A DNA stretch of 64,000 nucleotides from Oidiodendron maius Zn (lineage: Eukaryota; Ascomycota; Leotiomycetes; Myxotrichaceae), in NCBI GenBank assembly GCA_000827325.1, contig KN832870.1, forward strand, positions 1,860,001 through 1,924,000. Direction: 5' to 3'. Within the stretch, counting starts at the first letter, position 1; each line of letters opens with the position of its first letter. The notes below the pieces were generated by a model that saw only the letters and a program-made list of their open reading frames with translations, ran no database searches and was not told where the DNA came from. Below, one piece after another: positions 45,347-55,637 of this stretch. The position numbers and the translations under genes are program-made.

Positions 45347-47573
45347 ATGGCTTATGAACAACGCGACCATGGTGGTGCTGGTGCAGCTGGCGCTGGGGGA
45401 GCAGAGGGTGGAGGATATGTGAGGGCCAGAGGGAGACGTGAGTTCTGATCTCCTCTTCTTGTCTTGCACTCTTCGCGGCAACGGTCATCTTTCATATAAC
45501 ACAAGTCTTCCCACACAACTTCTACCCCTGATGCGGATCCTGAGTGGTGTCCGAATTCCGTACATCTCTACTCTGCCTGATGTGGAATAGTACTTGGATT
45601 CGGAATTGTCTATTTTGATTGTCCTGTCATCACCTGATTTATTCTCGTTTTCGTCCCCGGATATGTTGCTCTACCCAGTGCGAGATGAATCTCTCTATTA
45701 ACACTAGTTTGCAGGTCCTGTTACTGACTACAGTTCCACGCTTGTGCATTGGATGCGAAATCGTCAGCCTAGATATAAAGGTGGCTACCAAGGAGAGATG
45801 GAACGGCCTAGTCCTAGCTACATAGTCGATGTATAACCTCCCTGATGTATATTTATGGCATGTATTAACTCAAGGCAGATACTACCACCATTGGCAAGAA
45901 TTAATAATCCTGTCGACTCGGTTCCTGCTCGACATTTGCACTCTTCGCTAAACAAAATCAAGCATCCCGTCAACGTAGTCCGATGGACTCCAGAGGGTCG
46001 AAGATTGCTCACAGCGTCTAGCAGTGGCGAATTTACTTTATGGAATGGAACTGGTTTTAACTTTGAGACGATCATGCAAGCACATGATGTTGCTATCCGA
46101 GCGTTGTCTTACTCTCATAGCGATGACTGGCTCTTGTCAGCTGATCATGACGGCCTGATCAAGTACTGGCAACCGAACTTCAACAATGTTAAAGTTATCC
46201 AAGGACACAATGATCCTATAAGAGACTTGGCATTCAGCCCCAATGACACGAAGTTCGTCACAGCTTCAGACGATTCGACCCTCAAGATATTTGACTTTGC
46301 TGGCGGTGTTGAGGAGTCCACATTGACAGGCCACGGCTGGGACGCGAAGAGCGTGGACTGGCATCCCACTAAGGGGTTGCTCGTTTCGGGATCAAAAGAC
46401 CACTTAGTAAAACTCTGGGATCCGCGCACGGGTCGCTGCCTGACGACACTCCACGGCCACAAGAATACGATTACGAAAACTCTTTTCGAGCGAGTCAGAG
46501 GGCAATGCCTCGCAACGTCGGCCCGTGACCAGACAGCCCGTGTTTTTGACCTACGCATGATGCGAGATATTTGCCTCCTGAAAGGCCACGATAAAGACAT
46601 CTCTACCTTGGCTTGGCACCCGGTTCATTCCTCACTCCTCTCTACTGGTGGCTCTGACGGGGCTCTCTTCCACTATCTCTTAGATGAACCAAATACTCCG
46701 GTCGGAACCGCTCCATCTCTGGCTCCATATGGTAGCCCTGACCCTTCCATTGCGCCACCCCAGACTATCTATCCTGCTCATAAAATAACCTATGCTCATG
46801 ATTTCGCGATTTGGTCACTGGACTGGCACCCGTTGGGCCATATCCTTGCATCAGGTTCAAACGATCGAGTCACCCGTTTCTGGACACGAGCGCGGCCCGG
46901 CGATACTGATACATTCATCGACCGGTATCACATTGGTGAGTCTGCTGCAGAAGCTCAAGGGACTTGGGACCGGCGGAGAGGACGCAGTCAGCGTCAGGAG
47001 GAAGAGGAGCAGGAAATGGAAGACGAGATGGAAGGTCTTGTGGATCAGAAGATGCCTCCAAAACTACCCGGCTTTCCAGGTATACCCGGATTACCACTTC
47101 CACAGTTTGGAAAAGACGTGCCGAACACTGGAGTACCACCGCCAAAGATACCAGGCATGGGAGGAACAGTCCCACCGCCACCGTTACCTTTTGGACTTCC
47201 TGGTGCAGGCGGCATCCCTCCATTACCTGGCATGGATCCCAAAAACCCTCCTGACTTCGCCAAGTTGGCGGAACTGATGAAGAAGGCTGGCCTTCCGCCC
47301 CCACCTCCAATTGGCGCTGGTGGCCAGTTCCCACCTCCTCCACCAGGAATACTCCCTCCTGGCTTCCCTCCACCACCAGGGGGCTTCCAAGGCTTCCCCC
47401 CACCCCCACCAGGCATGAGCGGACCACCCCCTTTCCAGATCCCTAGCATGGACCATAGTAATAATGAACCCGCTAATATTGGAGGCGGGGTGAGGAGACG
47501 GGAGCCACTTCCGAGCCAGGAAGAGAGTCTGCAGATGGAGCAGAGGAAAGGAAAATATACAAGGGCTAGATGA
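45347..47573 (+). CDS. PFS2: PFS2, WD40 subunit of the mRNA 3'-end cleavage/polyadenylation factor
   Basis: Homologue of yeast Pfs2 and human WDR33, which recognises the poly(A) signal with CPSF30. Exon 1 starts at 45347: [20 protein letters not shown], then YVRARGRR; exon 2 gives [20 protein letters not shown] and [18 protein letters not shown]; exon 3 begins [17 protein letters not shown] and runs to the stop. Seven WD units follow, for example [60 protein letters not shown], and [20 protein letters not shown]. The C-terminal ~170 residues are Pro/Gly-rich ([17 protein letters not shown]), as in fungal and metazoan orthologues but absent from the shorter yeast protein. The arrangement of conserved N-terminal elements and propeller makes the call secure. 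Confidence 0.95.
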
Positions 47574-47912
47574 GGGAATGTATGAAGAGAATGTACTGTA
47601 CAACAATTGGCGAAAATAGACCAATGGCGTTTGGTGCGAGGCCGGCATAATCGTCAGGCCAGACAATGAGAGGATCATGCAATGTCTCTGAATAGTGTAT
47701 TTGTGATGGCTATCTAATGGTATCTTACCCCAGAACTATATCAAAAGTCGAAATCAAAGACGCCATGTTACGATGCCAATGCAAAATGCCGTCCAAATCC
47801 AACATGTATGTATCTATGCATCCAAGAAAACCCAAAGCGCCCTTGCGGGCCAAAATTCTGTCTGAAGCTGATGCTGATTTCATATCCGAACAAATTTGAA
47901 TACAAAAGATGA
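47574..47912. other. intergenic, convergent 3' ends PFS2/NUC1
   Basis: No gene; presumed 3' UTRs of both neighbours. Confidence 0.35.
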
Positions 47913-48992
47913 TTAACTCGAAGAAGAAGCCCCTGAATTCCTAGGACTCGTCCTCGTCGGCGCCGTGATCTGTTTCGCCTCTTTCCCATCTTTGCTGAAT
48001 GCCTTCTGCCGATCTGCATACTCCTTGATGACTAGTGAGCATACCGTGTCCGTACACAGACGCTTCCTCCTCTGCACGGGCAGCCTGGTCGCGAATTCCA
48101 GCCCGCTGGCGCGCTCAACCGCCTCCACTGGGACCTCGAAATCTGTCAGGGGCTTCTCGTTCGGGATGGGTGCGTTGGGGAGCACAAACGCCCCGACCGC
48201 AACTGGCCCAGTCACAGTGCCGTCCTCTGCAAATATCACCTTGTAGAAGTGTGTCGGCACGGCCACATTGGGCGGGTTCCCTATCACCTCGTACGACACG
48301 CGCCATTTGCCGTCCGCCGGGTCCCGCTTGGGCAGGTAGAGAGGCCCGGTGACGATACGAACGCTCGGGTACTTGAACGTTAGCCGCCGACAGAAGTCCT
48401 CGAGGTGCGCCCAGTAGTCCCGGTTGAAGCCCTCGCCCACCTGCGGGCACATGTTTGTGAGGAAGAAGGTGTCATCGAGCGCCTGCTGGCTCCATTTTGC
48501 GTCCGCAGCGGGTACCTGGTGCCCGCGGTCGTAGCCGGAGCGGAGGTAGTCCTTGAGTTTAGCGCGGAATTTCTCAGGTACGGAAGGGTCTTCAACAAAG
48601 ACGGAGTGCCGTCGGTCACCATTGGAGATGGCGAGGGATTCGGGAGTGATGTGTTCTGCGACCCACGCAGGATTTCGTAGGCGTCGGTCGAAGGAGGAGA
48701 TCAGTGCCTGGCGGGTTGCAAGGTCTGCGACGGGCCCTGGAAAACCGTATTGGAAGAGACCAGCAGGATCAACGGGAGATATGATATCTTTGGCTGGGAG
48801 AGCCACTGGTACGGGGGTAGGAGCTGAGGTAGTTGATGTCGTAGAGATGGCTGTTGAAGAGGCTACTGCTGCTGCCGCTGCCTGTGCTTTCTTTTCGGAT
48901 CGAGTCGAGTACATTGCGGCCGTGATTCCAGCACCCGTAGCTGCGCTGGCGGCTGCAATGAGAGCGAGAGTGGTCTTGGACATCGTGGGCAA
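47913..48992 (-). CDS. NUC1: mitochondrial DNA/RNA endonuclease NUC1 (EndoG-type)
   Basis: Beta-beta-alpha-Me nuclease located in mitochondria; degrades DNA and RNA and takes part in mtDNA turnover and cell death. Single exon, 359 residues. The N-terminus MSKTTLALIAAASAATGAGI then AAMYSTR is an uncleaved or cleavable membrane/import signal, followed by an Ala/Ser/Thr linker to about residue 70. Catalytic signature GYDRGHQVPAADAK sits at ~153-166, with the general-base His158 in DRGH; Mg2+-binding Asn lies in LTNMCPQVGEGFNRDYW (N180/N190). PTHFYKVIFAEDG and GAFVLPNAPI close the core. Length agrees with Nuc1. A second Met at residue 4 could be the start. Confidence 0.95.
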   Translation of the reverse strand: MPTMSKTTLALIAAASAATGAGITAAMYSTRSEKKAQAAAAAVASSTAISTTSTTSAPTPVPVALPAKDIISPVDPAGLFQYGFPGPVADLATRQALISSFDRRLRNPAWVAEHITPESLAISNGDRRHSVFVEDPSVPEKFRAKLKDYLRSGYDRGHQVPAADAKWSQQALDDTFFLTNMCPQVGEGFNRDYWAHLEDFCRRLTFKYPSVRIVTGPLYLPKRDPADGKWRVSYEVIGNPPNVAVPTHFYKVIFAEDGTVTGPVAVGAFVLPNAPIPNEKPLTDFEVPVEAVERASGLEFATRLPVQRRKRLCTDTVCSLVIKEYADRQKAFSKDGKEAKQITAPTRTSPRNSGASSSS

Positions 48993-49478
48993 GATGTCCC
49001 ACAGGGCGCGGGGGCGGTCGGGAGGTATTTATATGGGCGAGAAGAAATCAGCCTCGTGGGAACAAGTTCAGAGACAGCGGACGTGTTTTAGACGCGCGTG
49101 AGGGTATTCTCGTGAAGGGTTTAGGGTTATCACGTGGGGCCAATGACCAGCAGCGGCCGCCATGTCATATGACCCTGGGGCGCCTGGCCGACAAGGTGCT
49201 GATTACCTTATTCTGGGTTTTGGGGATTACTTTTTGCCCCATATATAAAGAAAATGTAAGGTAAGTTAATAGGGAGAGGCCAAAGACTGAATCAAAGCAT
49301 GCATCTTTCCCAACTATATAGTACCTCGTCGACATCTCTATCACAGCTTTCCCACACGACATTACTATCTCTGCTCCTCTCCAGGCCCGCGTTGCCCCTC
49401 GATGCACCCGCTTGTGCACGGGATTAACCCACGAGCCTCCCTCACGTCAGGCAGATTTGACTACGACGACCGCTTGAC
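48993..49478. promoter_or_regulatory. divergent interval NUC1/ZRT3-like
   Basis: 486 bp between head-to-head start codons; no gene seen. No zinc-response element could be assigned by eye. Confidence 0.4.
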
Positions 49479-51054
49479 ATGGCCAGCCACGACGGTCGTA
49501 CCGTCACTATGGAGGCTGCAATGAGTAACGACGCCCGCGGCTGGATCATGTGCATCACCAGCGGTGTCGGTGAGTGACATGCGAACCCACAAGTGCTCGT
49601 ACTGGTCGTGATGTACCTGTGCTGACGACGTCACAGCTTGTCTACTGGGCGCAACTATCATATGCGTCGATGCACTCATACGCAACATCCCAAGTCAGAA
49701 GGATTTCAAGATACAAAAGAGTAGTGGTTTCCTCGCTGCCTCCTTGAGCTTGAGCTTTGGCGTGATGGTACGTCGCCGTTTATGGTGCTCAGCCTCACAC
49801 TGATAAATGCTAACGCTGCTCTAGATATTTTCTGCATTGGGTAACATGCTACCGGCATCAAAGCAATATCTCATAAAGGGTGGGTTTTCAACGCAGGCTG
49901 CCGGCTGGACTCTGCTCGCCTGCTTCACCATTGGCATGATCAGTATCCAGATCATATCATCGTTCTTACATGGTCGTATTCCATCTCATGCTGTTAACTG
50001 TGACCACATCCATGAGGATACTGCCCACAACCATGGGGATCGTCATGTAAGAAAGGAGCCTCCTGATGTCCACGCTGTTCGTGCGTTAGAGGCAGCAAAT
50101 GGAGACGCTTCAGAAACCACGGCTCTTCTATCTGGAAATGGGGAGGTACGGATATTGGAGCTGCCCAATGGTGGTACAGTACCGGGTAATGGTGATGGAG
50201 TATCTCATACTCAACCCTACAGAGCCCCAGATGTCGTGCAACGCAGGTCGTCGATAACACAAGTACCAAATAGGATACTCTCCTTCGTTAGAGGCACCAA
50301 GGCAAATTGTGATGAGCAAGGTCCCTGTTACGGATACTCTGATCCATGCGGCCGAGATTGCTTCAGACATCTTGGAACGAAATTATCCGTTCAGAGGCGC
50401 CCTGACCCTCGTGCTCAACATCAGTGTTCGAATACACAACCGACTACAGACAGCCCTATCGGATCACATCAGACGAGCCTATACCGCAGAGCAGCAGCAG
50501 CCTTTCGTCGTGGGCCTACAGATGATGCTATAGAAACAGACGAAGAGGACCTTGGCATCCATCACCACCACGTGCCAGAAAATGCGTTTCTGAACCTGGG
50601 TCTCCAGACGTCCATTGCCATTGCTTTGCACAAGCTTCCAGAAGGCTTCATCACGTTTGCTACGAACCACGCGAACCCCTCATTGGGATTCTCTATATTC
50701 ACGGCTTTATTTATTCACAACATTACAGAAGGCTTCTCTCTCGCCCTTCCACTCTTCCTAGCATTGCACAGCCGCACGAAAGCTATCCTCTGGTCTTTCC
50801 TGCTCGGTAGTGTGAGCCAGCCCCTCGGTGCCGCCATCGCGATGTCATGGTTCGAGATCGCAGGCCGCGAAGGACAAGTTCCAGGCGAAGGCGTGTATGG
50901 CTGCATGTTCGCCATCACGGCCGGAATCATGACTAGTGTGGCGCTGACATTGTTCCTAGAGGCAATAAGTCTTAACCATAACAGGAATCTATGTATCGCT
51001 TTTGGGTTTATGGGAATGACTATGATGGGGATGAGCAATGCTCTCAAGGCTTAA
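49479..51054 (+). CDS. ZRT3: ZIP-family zinc transporter, ZRT3-like
   Basis: Vacuolar-membrane ZIP transporter that releases stored zinc in yeast. Exon 1 starts MASHDGRTVTMEAAMSNDAR and ends ITSGV; exon 2 gives ACLLGATIICVDALIRNIPS, then FLAASLSLSFGVM; exon 3 (from about 49825) continues IFSALGNMLPASKQYLIKGG. Introns start GTGAGT and GTACGT. The long hydrophilic loop is His/Glu-rich (CDHIHEDTAHNHGDRH) and Cys-containing (EQGPCYGYSDPCGRDC). The ZIP core has LHKLPEGFITFATNHANPSL and FIHNITEGFSLALPLFLAL, the metal-binding HxxPEG and HNxxEG sites, then LLGSVSQPLGAAIAMSWFE. The vacuolar location is inferred from the ZRT3 likeness. Confidence 0.9.
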
Positions 51055-51650
51055 TGAAAATTATGTTTAGATGGGGTATTCTTGTCGTGCGGCGTTCGTG
51101 GGTTGGAAAACTAACAGGGTAAACATGCCGGAACGGCAAAGGCGTATTTTAGATCAGCAAGCAATAGCGGGAAATGTATATAATTATCCCACCTTCTAAG
51201 ATATGTTTACATCCTGAGGGATTTGTGATGTGGGGGCAGGAGCTTGCCATTTGATCACTGCCACATCCCCACCGCTAGGTAAAGATCTCAGTGGTAAGGT
51301 ACTTCATAATTGTGATACAATGATTGGAATCTACAGACTCATAATTCCCTGCTACTCTACTGGCTTCCTATAAATCATTCGTGAACATACCTTAGCTTGG
51401 GTTCTGAGTGCGAGAAGTAGACATTGGTGCCCAATGCTTCCAGAGATATGGCTAACAACACACACCATCACCTGTAACTCCGTATCAAGTAAGTCGGATT
51501 CGCCGCGCTAGATAACGAAGATTTCAAACATGCTCCCTCGCAATTTTTGTGGTTCCCCATAACGTCTTCTTTCGTTGGTATACACGCTTGAACAAACTAG
51601 AGAGCCAAAAGATATGCATCCTTTGCCTACCACCCACTTGAACGAACTCC
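51055..51650. other. intergenic, convergent 3' ends
   Basis: No gene recognised between the ZRT3-like gene and the lectin gene. Confidence 0.35.
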
Positions 51651-52837
51651 TCAGAACCGATGACTTCTCTGATTTTTCCGCCACGTCTGGTATCCTACAT
51701 ATCCACCGCCGATGGCTAGGCCGAATAGTATGATCTTAAAGAAGAACCAGGTCCAGCTGCCCTTCTTCTGCGCAGCCTTCCTGGCGCCGCGGCTCGCGCC
51801 CTTGGCTGGCTTATTCATGGTGCTGTCCGTGCGGCTTTTCGTGTCGTACAAGTTCTTGGTCTCGACGCTTATGATGTCGTGGTTGTCGCTCAGCTCGCCT
51901 GTCTCGGCGCTGAAGCCCAAATACGACACCGCGGGGATTGCCGGGGGCGAGGTGGTCTCGAAACACAGCTCCCACTGATCTTCGGCCTTGTACTGCAGCT
52001 CAAGCTTCAGGCTCTTGTCCTGGAAATACGTGAGCCTTGCCTTGGTGGTGATGCTGTCGGAGCGGATTCCGCGCGCCGAGCAACCCATGAGCTCGCTGTC
52101 CTTGCCATCGTTCGACTTGTCGTACACCTTCTGCCCATCTCCAACGACAGCCATAACATACGGGAAGACGGTCCCTGGGCGATTATTCTTATAGGTATCG
52201 AAAAAGATTCCTAGCCCTTCAAATTGGTCTGTGGAGCCAAAGACCGGGCCAGGTGTTGCTCGTTGTTTGGTGAGCCACATTGCAAAGCCGTCAGCATGTA
52301 GATGACCCTTGCCATGGAGTTTGAACTCGAATTCAATCTAGAGGGACTGTCAGGTATATATATAACCGAGCATGGGCCATGGTATAATCACCTCCCAGTT
52401 TGTGGCAGTCAATGGCACTCGGGAGAAGATCCATCCTTCTTGTGATGGTCGATCGGACGTCAGCCGTATATATCTGCCATTTTCATGTTAGCACACGACC
52501 AGTTGACCCTCTAGGGCCAGGTTCCCATACTTGTCTACGCGCACAATTGTGTTCCCACCAAAGTCCCACCAACGACTCTGCATATCAGAATCCAGATAGG
52601 GCTGAAGATCCAGCGTCAGCAGGGCCCGGGAAGATCACACACGTTCCAAAACTCACTGCAGCTAATGTATGCGTCCGGAGCTGATTTTTTTCATTAGCAA
52701 GAGCTTCCCCAAGGGAGTTATAAGAGCAGACATACCGGTATACTCCTAATCCCATCCTCGCCCACGACCGCAGAGACAGTTCCAGCAAGAGCACACGCTG
52801 CCAGCCACAAGCTGGACGGCGACAGAGAAGGCCACAT
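51651..52837 (-). CDS. L-type (legume-like) lectin, ER-Golgi cargo receptor
   Basis: Type I membrane lectin of the VIP36/ERGIC-53 class, which binds high-mannose glycoproteins in the early secretory pathway. Exon 1 (52736-52837) has a signal peptide MWPSLSPSSLWLAACALAGT then VSAVVGEDGIRSIP. Exon 2 is only 24 nt (52657-52680, LRTHTLAA). Exon 3 (52531-52601) gives PYLDSDMQSRWWDFGGNTIV, then YIRLTSDRPSQEGWIFSRVP and EIEFEFKLHGKGHLHADGFA, GLGIFFDTYKNNRPG, and the end at 51651. The conserved LTSDRPSQ, WWDFGG and HADGFA sites are in order. The tail has a single transmembrane helix FFFKIILFGLAIGGGYVGY after a basic stretch and ends KNQRSHRF. Which receptor subfamily is uncertain. Confidence 0.92.
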
Positions 52838-53251
52838 CGTCGATCTCAGGACCCGTAGTAACAATTGTATGCCTAAGAACAAAGAAAATGGACGCAGAGA
52901 TCCAGAGATATAAATCCCCAGAGGAATCGCACAAGCGGAAACAAAAAGGAAAGTAAGGGCGCGACTGTGCGCTTTCTGGTCCGGAGTCGACAACTCGTTA
53001 ACTGGCCTTTCTGCGACTTTACTGACCTGCTCTTGTAGGGATGGTATTCCGCAGAGCCACAGTTACTGCCTGGATGTTGAGGCTACAAGAACCATCATCG
53101 ACACCCTCGCAAAAGATTGGACGGACTCGACATCAAGATTTGAACAACTAAGAAATTCCTCACACGATCTTAATACTCATTATATCCCCTGTACCTATAG
53201 GAGAGTTTTTTCCCCTGAGATTTGTTACCGCCATAAAAGCCTCTCCTCACG
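52838..53251. promoter_or_regulatory. divergent interval lectin/TIM13
   Basis: 414 bp between start codons; no gene seen. Confidence 0.4.
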
Positions 53252-53602
53252 ATGGACAACCTCAGCAGCAATCTCGAACCTAAACTAGACACGAAATCAG
53301 CCATCATGGACCAAATACGCCAGGAAGCTGCTATGACCAATGCGCGACAGTTAATCGAGGCATGTCCTTCTCTCTCCGACCATCCGTATTATTCTTTCTC
53401 CTAACAGCCTACCTAGAAAGTTAATGAGCACTGCTTCGAGAAATGCGTGCCAAAACCTGGATCTTCGCTATCGAGCAGCGAGACCACCTGCTTCACCTCG
53501 TGCATGGAGAAGTATATGGCGACGTGGAACACGGTTAGCAGGCAGTACATCAACCGGATACAGAAGGAACAAGGGAATAGCGCTGCGTCAAGCGTGTTTT
53601 GA
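53252..53602 (+). CDS. TIM13: TIM13, mitochondrial intermembrane-space chaperone
   Basis: Small Tim protein that with Tim8 escorts hydrophobic precursors across the mitochondrial intermembrane space. Exons 53252-53359 and 53417-53602 give 97 residues. Exon 1 gives MDNLSSNLEPKLDTKSAIMD then QIRQEAAMTNARQLIE; exon 2 KVNEHCFEKCVPKPGSSLSS then TTCFTSCMEKYMATWNTVSR. The twin CX3C motif (CFEKC and CFTSC) is complete. The intron begins GCATGT, not GT: exon 1 ends exactly after LIE and exon 2 starts KVNEHC, the invariant LIEKVNE of Tim13. Any GT donor nearby would insert extra residues or break the frame. Confidence 0.95.
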
Positions 53603-54179
53603 TGGTGAGATTGGGATTTGCGATGATCGACTAGAGAGAGGACTGTACAATATTGTGTTAAAACCACCTTGGCAGAGGTCTGGAAGGGATAGAGATGACA
53701 AGGATATATATCGCTACTTTGCTCTACTCTCCGTTGGTAGGAGATATCTTGTAACTGTGGGCAGCCTAAATCATGGATTGTTCATGATATGAAACATAGA
53801 AGTATCAAATACAGATAATGGATTGACAACTGAGATTTACTTAGACCCGACGATGCGATATGATTGTAATTAGACGTTCTCATATCTAAATTTTCTTGTA
53901 TTATTTTATACACATAGAAATACACGGAAGATAAAGCTGTTTTAGAGTGTATAACCAGGCGGGCTCCTTCCGATGACATTTCAAATCTGAGCCCAATTAT
54001 GGAGCTGCTGCCTGCACTGAGTCTGTCAGAATTTGAAGCACGATCCTATCCATACTGGACAATTCCGTCTTTGCAGCAGCCCTCACGACCTGACGATTCC
54101 AGGATGAGCGAGACAAGATCTTGGTACGGTATCACTGCAGCTGGGATATTGGGGGTATTGGAACACTGCTGTGTTATGT
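53603..54179. other. intergenic, convergent 3' ends
   Basis: No gene recognised. An 83-codon ORF near 54.0 kb overlaps the NSRP1-like 3' end and is not convincing. Confidence 0.35.
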
Positions 54180-55361
54180 TCATTCGCCCCTCTTTTTGGC
54201 TTCCTCAGCCTCACGTTTCCGGGCAAGGTACCTTTCTTTCGCACTCATAATTTCTCCCTCGGTTTTCCTGCTCTTCGACGCTCTCTCCACTTCCTGTTTC
54301 TCCTCCTCCTCCGCCTCAAGGGCTCTCTTTGTCGCCTGCTCCAGTTGTGCCTCCATCAGACGGGACTGACGCTCTCGCATAGCTTGCTTGCTACCCCCAG
54401 CTCCAACAAATGCAGGAGGCCTACTGCGATCTGATGCTGAGGATCCACGCCGAGCAGTGACGGAAGCGGGATCTTTGGGCTTTGGCGCGATGTTGAGGCC
54501 ACCTTTGAGAAGCTGCCTCTTGTCGACAACCTGACCCTCGTCATTTACTGCAATCGCACCTCCAGTCTTCTCGTTAATTTCCCGCGCTATCTCAGCCTCT
54601 GTCTTCTGTTTCTCATCATCCTCCTCTTCCTCCTGCGGGCCATTCTTGAGCCTCTCCTCGACGGCTCTCACAACTTCGGCGTGGCGCTGCTCTCCCTTCT
54701 CGAGCATATTTTTGTAGAAGTTGGTCATGCCTGCCCCTTTGTTCTTCTTGCGCTCCTCCTCTTCCCTGAGACGCTCTTCCTCCTCGAGCCGTCGATTCTC
54801 CTCCTGCTGTTTTTTGTAAGCAGAGGTGACGAATTTCTCTTTATCTGCGAATTCGTCTCCTTCGGCTTCTCTCTCTCTGGCTAGCTTCTTCTCCTCCGCG
54901 ATCGTGGCATCCCGCTTGCGTACCACCGCCGCTGCGAGAAGTTTGCTCATATATTTCGGTTTCCTTTCTTGATCCTCGATCGTCGTCTTCTTCTGAGGTT
55001 TGAGGGAATCGTAGACACCATCGTAATCGTATATATTCGCATCTAGCTCTTCCGCTGTCTCCGCGTGCTTCTTGGATGTGAGCGTCGAAGATAGATCGCC
55101 GTACATGCTGATTGGCGTTTTTTTCGCATCGGACTTCGTCTTGCCATTATTTAAATGTAAACCATCAAGCTTCTGTGAAGCCTTTGACCCTGTCGAGATT
55201 CCTCCAAATTCGCCGATCTCCTCCACGCCAGAGTCTGCGGCATTGTTTTCGCCATCAGAATCGTCTTCGTCGAATATGGGTTTCCGCTTGCCAGGTTGAG
55301 GTTTTGACGCGCCTGATTTCTTAGTTATGTTTAGACCGTAGGAGAGTCCTTTGCCCGACAT
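54180..55361 (-). CDS. NSRP1-like protein (CCDC55/DUF2040)
   Basis: Nuclear speckle splicing regulatory protein family. Single exon, 393 residues. Start MSGKGLSYGLNITKKSGASK; then KRKPIFDEDDSDGEN, the acidic element typical of the family. The DUF2040 core carries ANIYDYDGVYDSLKP, KPKYMSKLLAAAVVRKRDAT and REREAEGDEFADKEKFVTSA, then YKKQQEENRRLEEEERLRE and NKGAGMTNFYKNMLEKGE. Repeated Glu/Arg/Lys helices follow to the end. A 5' UTR intron is possible: GTGCGTTAAACG...TTCTTACAG lies just upstream. In mammals NSRP1 regulates alternative splicing; the fungal role is inferred. Confidence 0.9.
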   Translation of the reverse strand: MSGKGLSYGLNITKKSGASKPQPGKRKPIFDEDDSDGENNAADSGVEEIGEFGGISTGSKASQKLDGLHLNNGKTKSDAKKTPISMYGDLSSTLTSKKHAETAEELDANIYDYDGVYDSLKPQKKTTIEDQERKPKYMSKLLAAAVVRKRDATIAEEKKLAREREAEGDEFADKEKFVTSAYKKQQEENRRLEEEERLREEEERKKNKGAGMTNFYKNMLEKGEQRHAEVVRAVEERLKNGPQEEEEDDEKQKTEAEIAREINEKTGGAIAVNDEGQVVDKRQLLKGGLNIAPKPKDPASVTARRGSSASDRSRPPAFVGAGGSKQAMRERQSRLMEAQLEQATKRALEAEEEEKQEVERASKSRKTEGEIMSAKERYLARKREAEEAKKRGE

Positions 55362-55383
55362 ATTTAAAGTGCGCTGTAAGAAC

Positions 55384-55614
55384 TCAGTCCTTGAGTTGTG
55401 GCAAAGGTAGTGGGAGATCGTTTAACGCACCTGGTTGCGGCGGAAAATAGGCGCGGTACTGTTCCTTGTCCTCCTCCTTATCGATAGGAAAGTTCGATAT
55501 CCACCACCGAAACTCTCTTCCACAGAACCAACAATAAACAAAAATGACTACCCGACTTCCGAATTCATAGCGCATTTCGATAGCCTTATCTATGAAGCTC
55601 TCCTGGCTCTCCAT
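55384..55614 (-). CDS. possible 76-codon small gene or NSRP1-like leader exon
   Basis: ORF starting MESQESFIDKAIEMRYEFG, then a hydrophobic stretch VVIFVYCWFC, then REFRWWISNFPIDKEEDKEQ and YFPPQPG. Its composition looks coding, especially the WWISNFPID part. It fills most of the 276-bp gap between the divergent NSRP1-like and NFKBIL1-like genes and ends 22 bp before the NSRP1-like start, overlapping an apparent GTGCGT...TACAG intron. It may be a short separate gene, part of the leader, or chance. I cannot name it. Confidence 0.25.
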   Translation of the reverse strand: MESQESFIDKAIEMRYEFGSRVVIFVYCWFCGREFRWWISNFPIDKEEDKEQYRAYFPPQPGALNDLPLPLPQLKD

Positions 55615-55637
55615 GGTCTTGAATTTTGTGTGTGACG

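Noticed and set aside
53999-54250. 83-codon ORF starting MELLPALSLSEFEARSYPYW
   Set aside because: Overlaps the 3' end of the NSRP1-like gene in antisense and has no recognisable domain.
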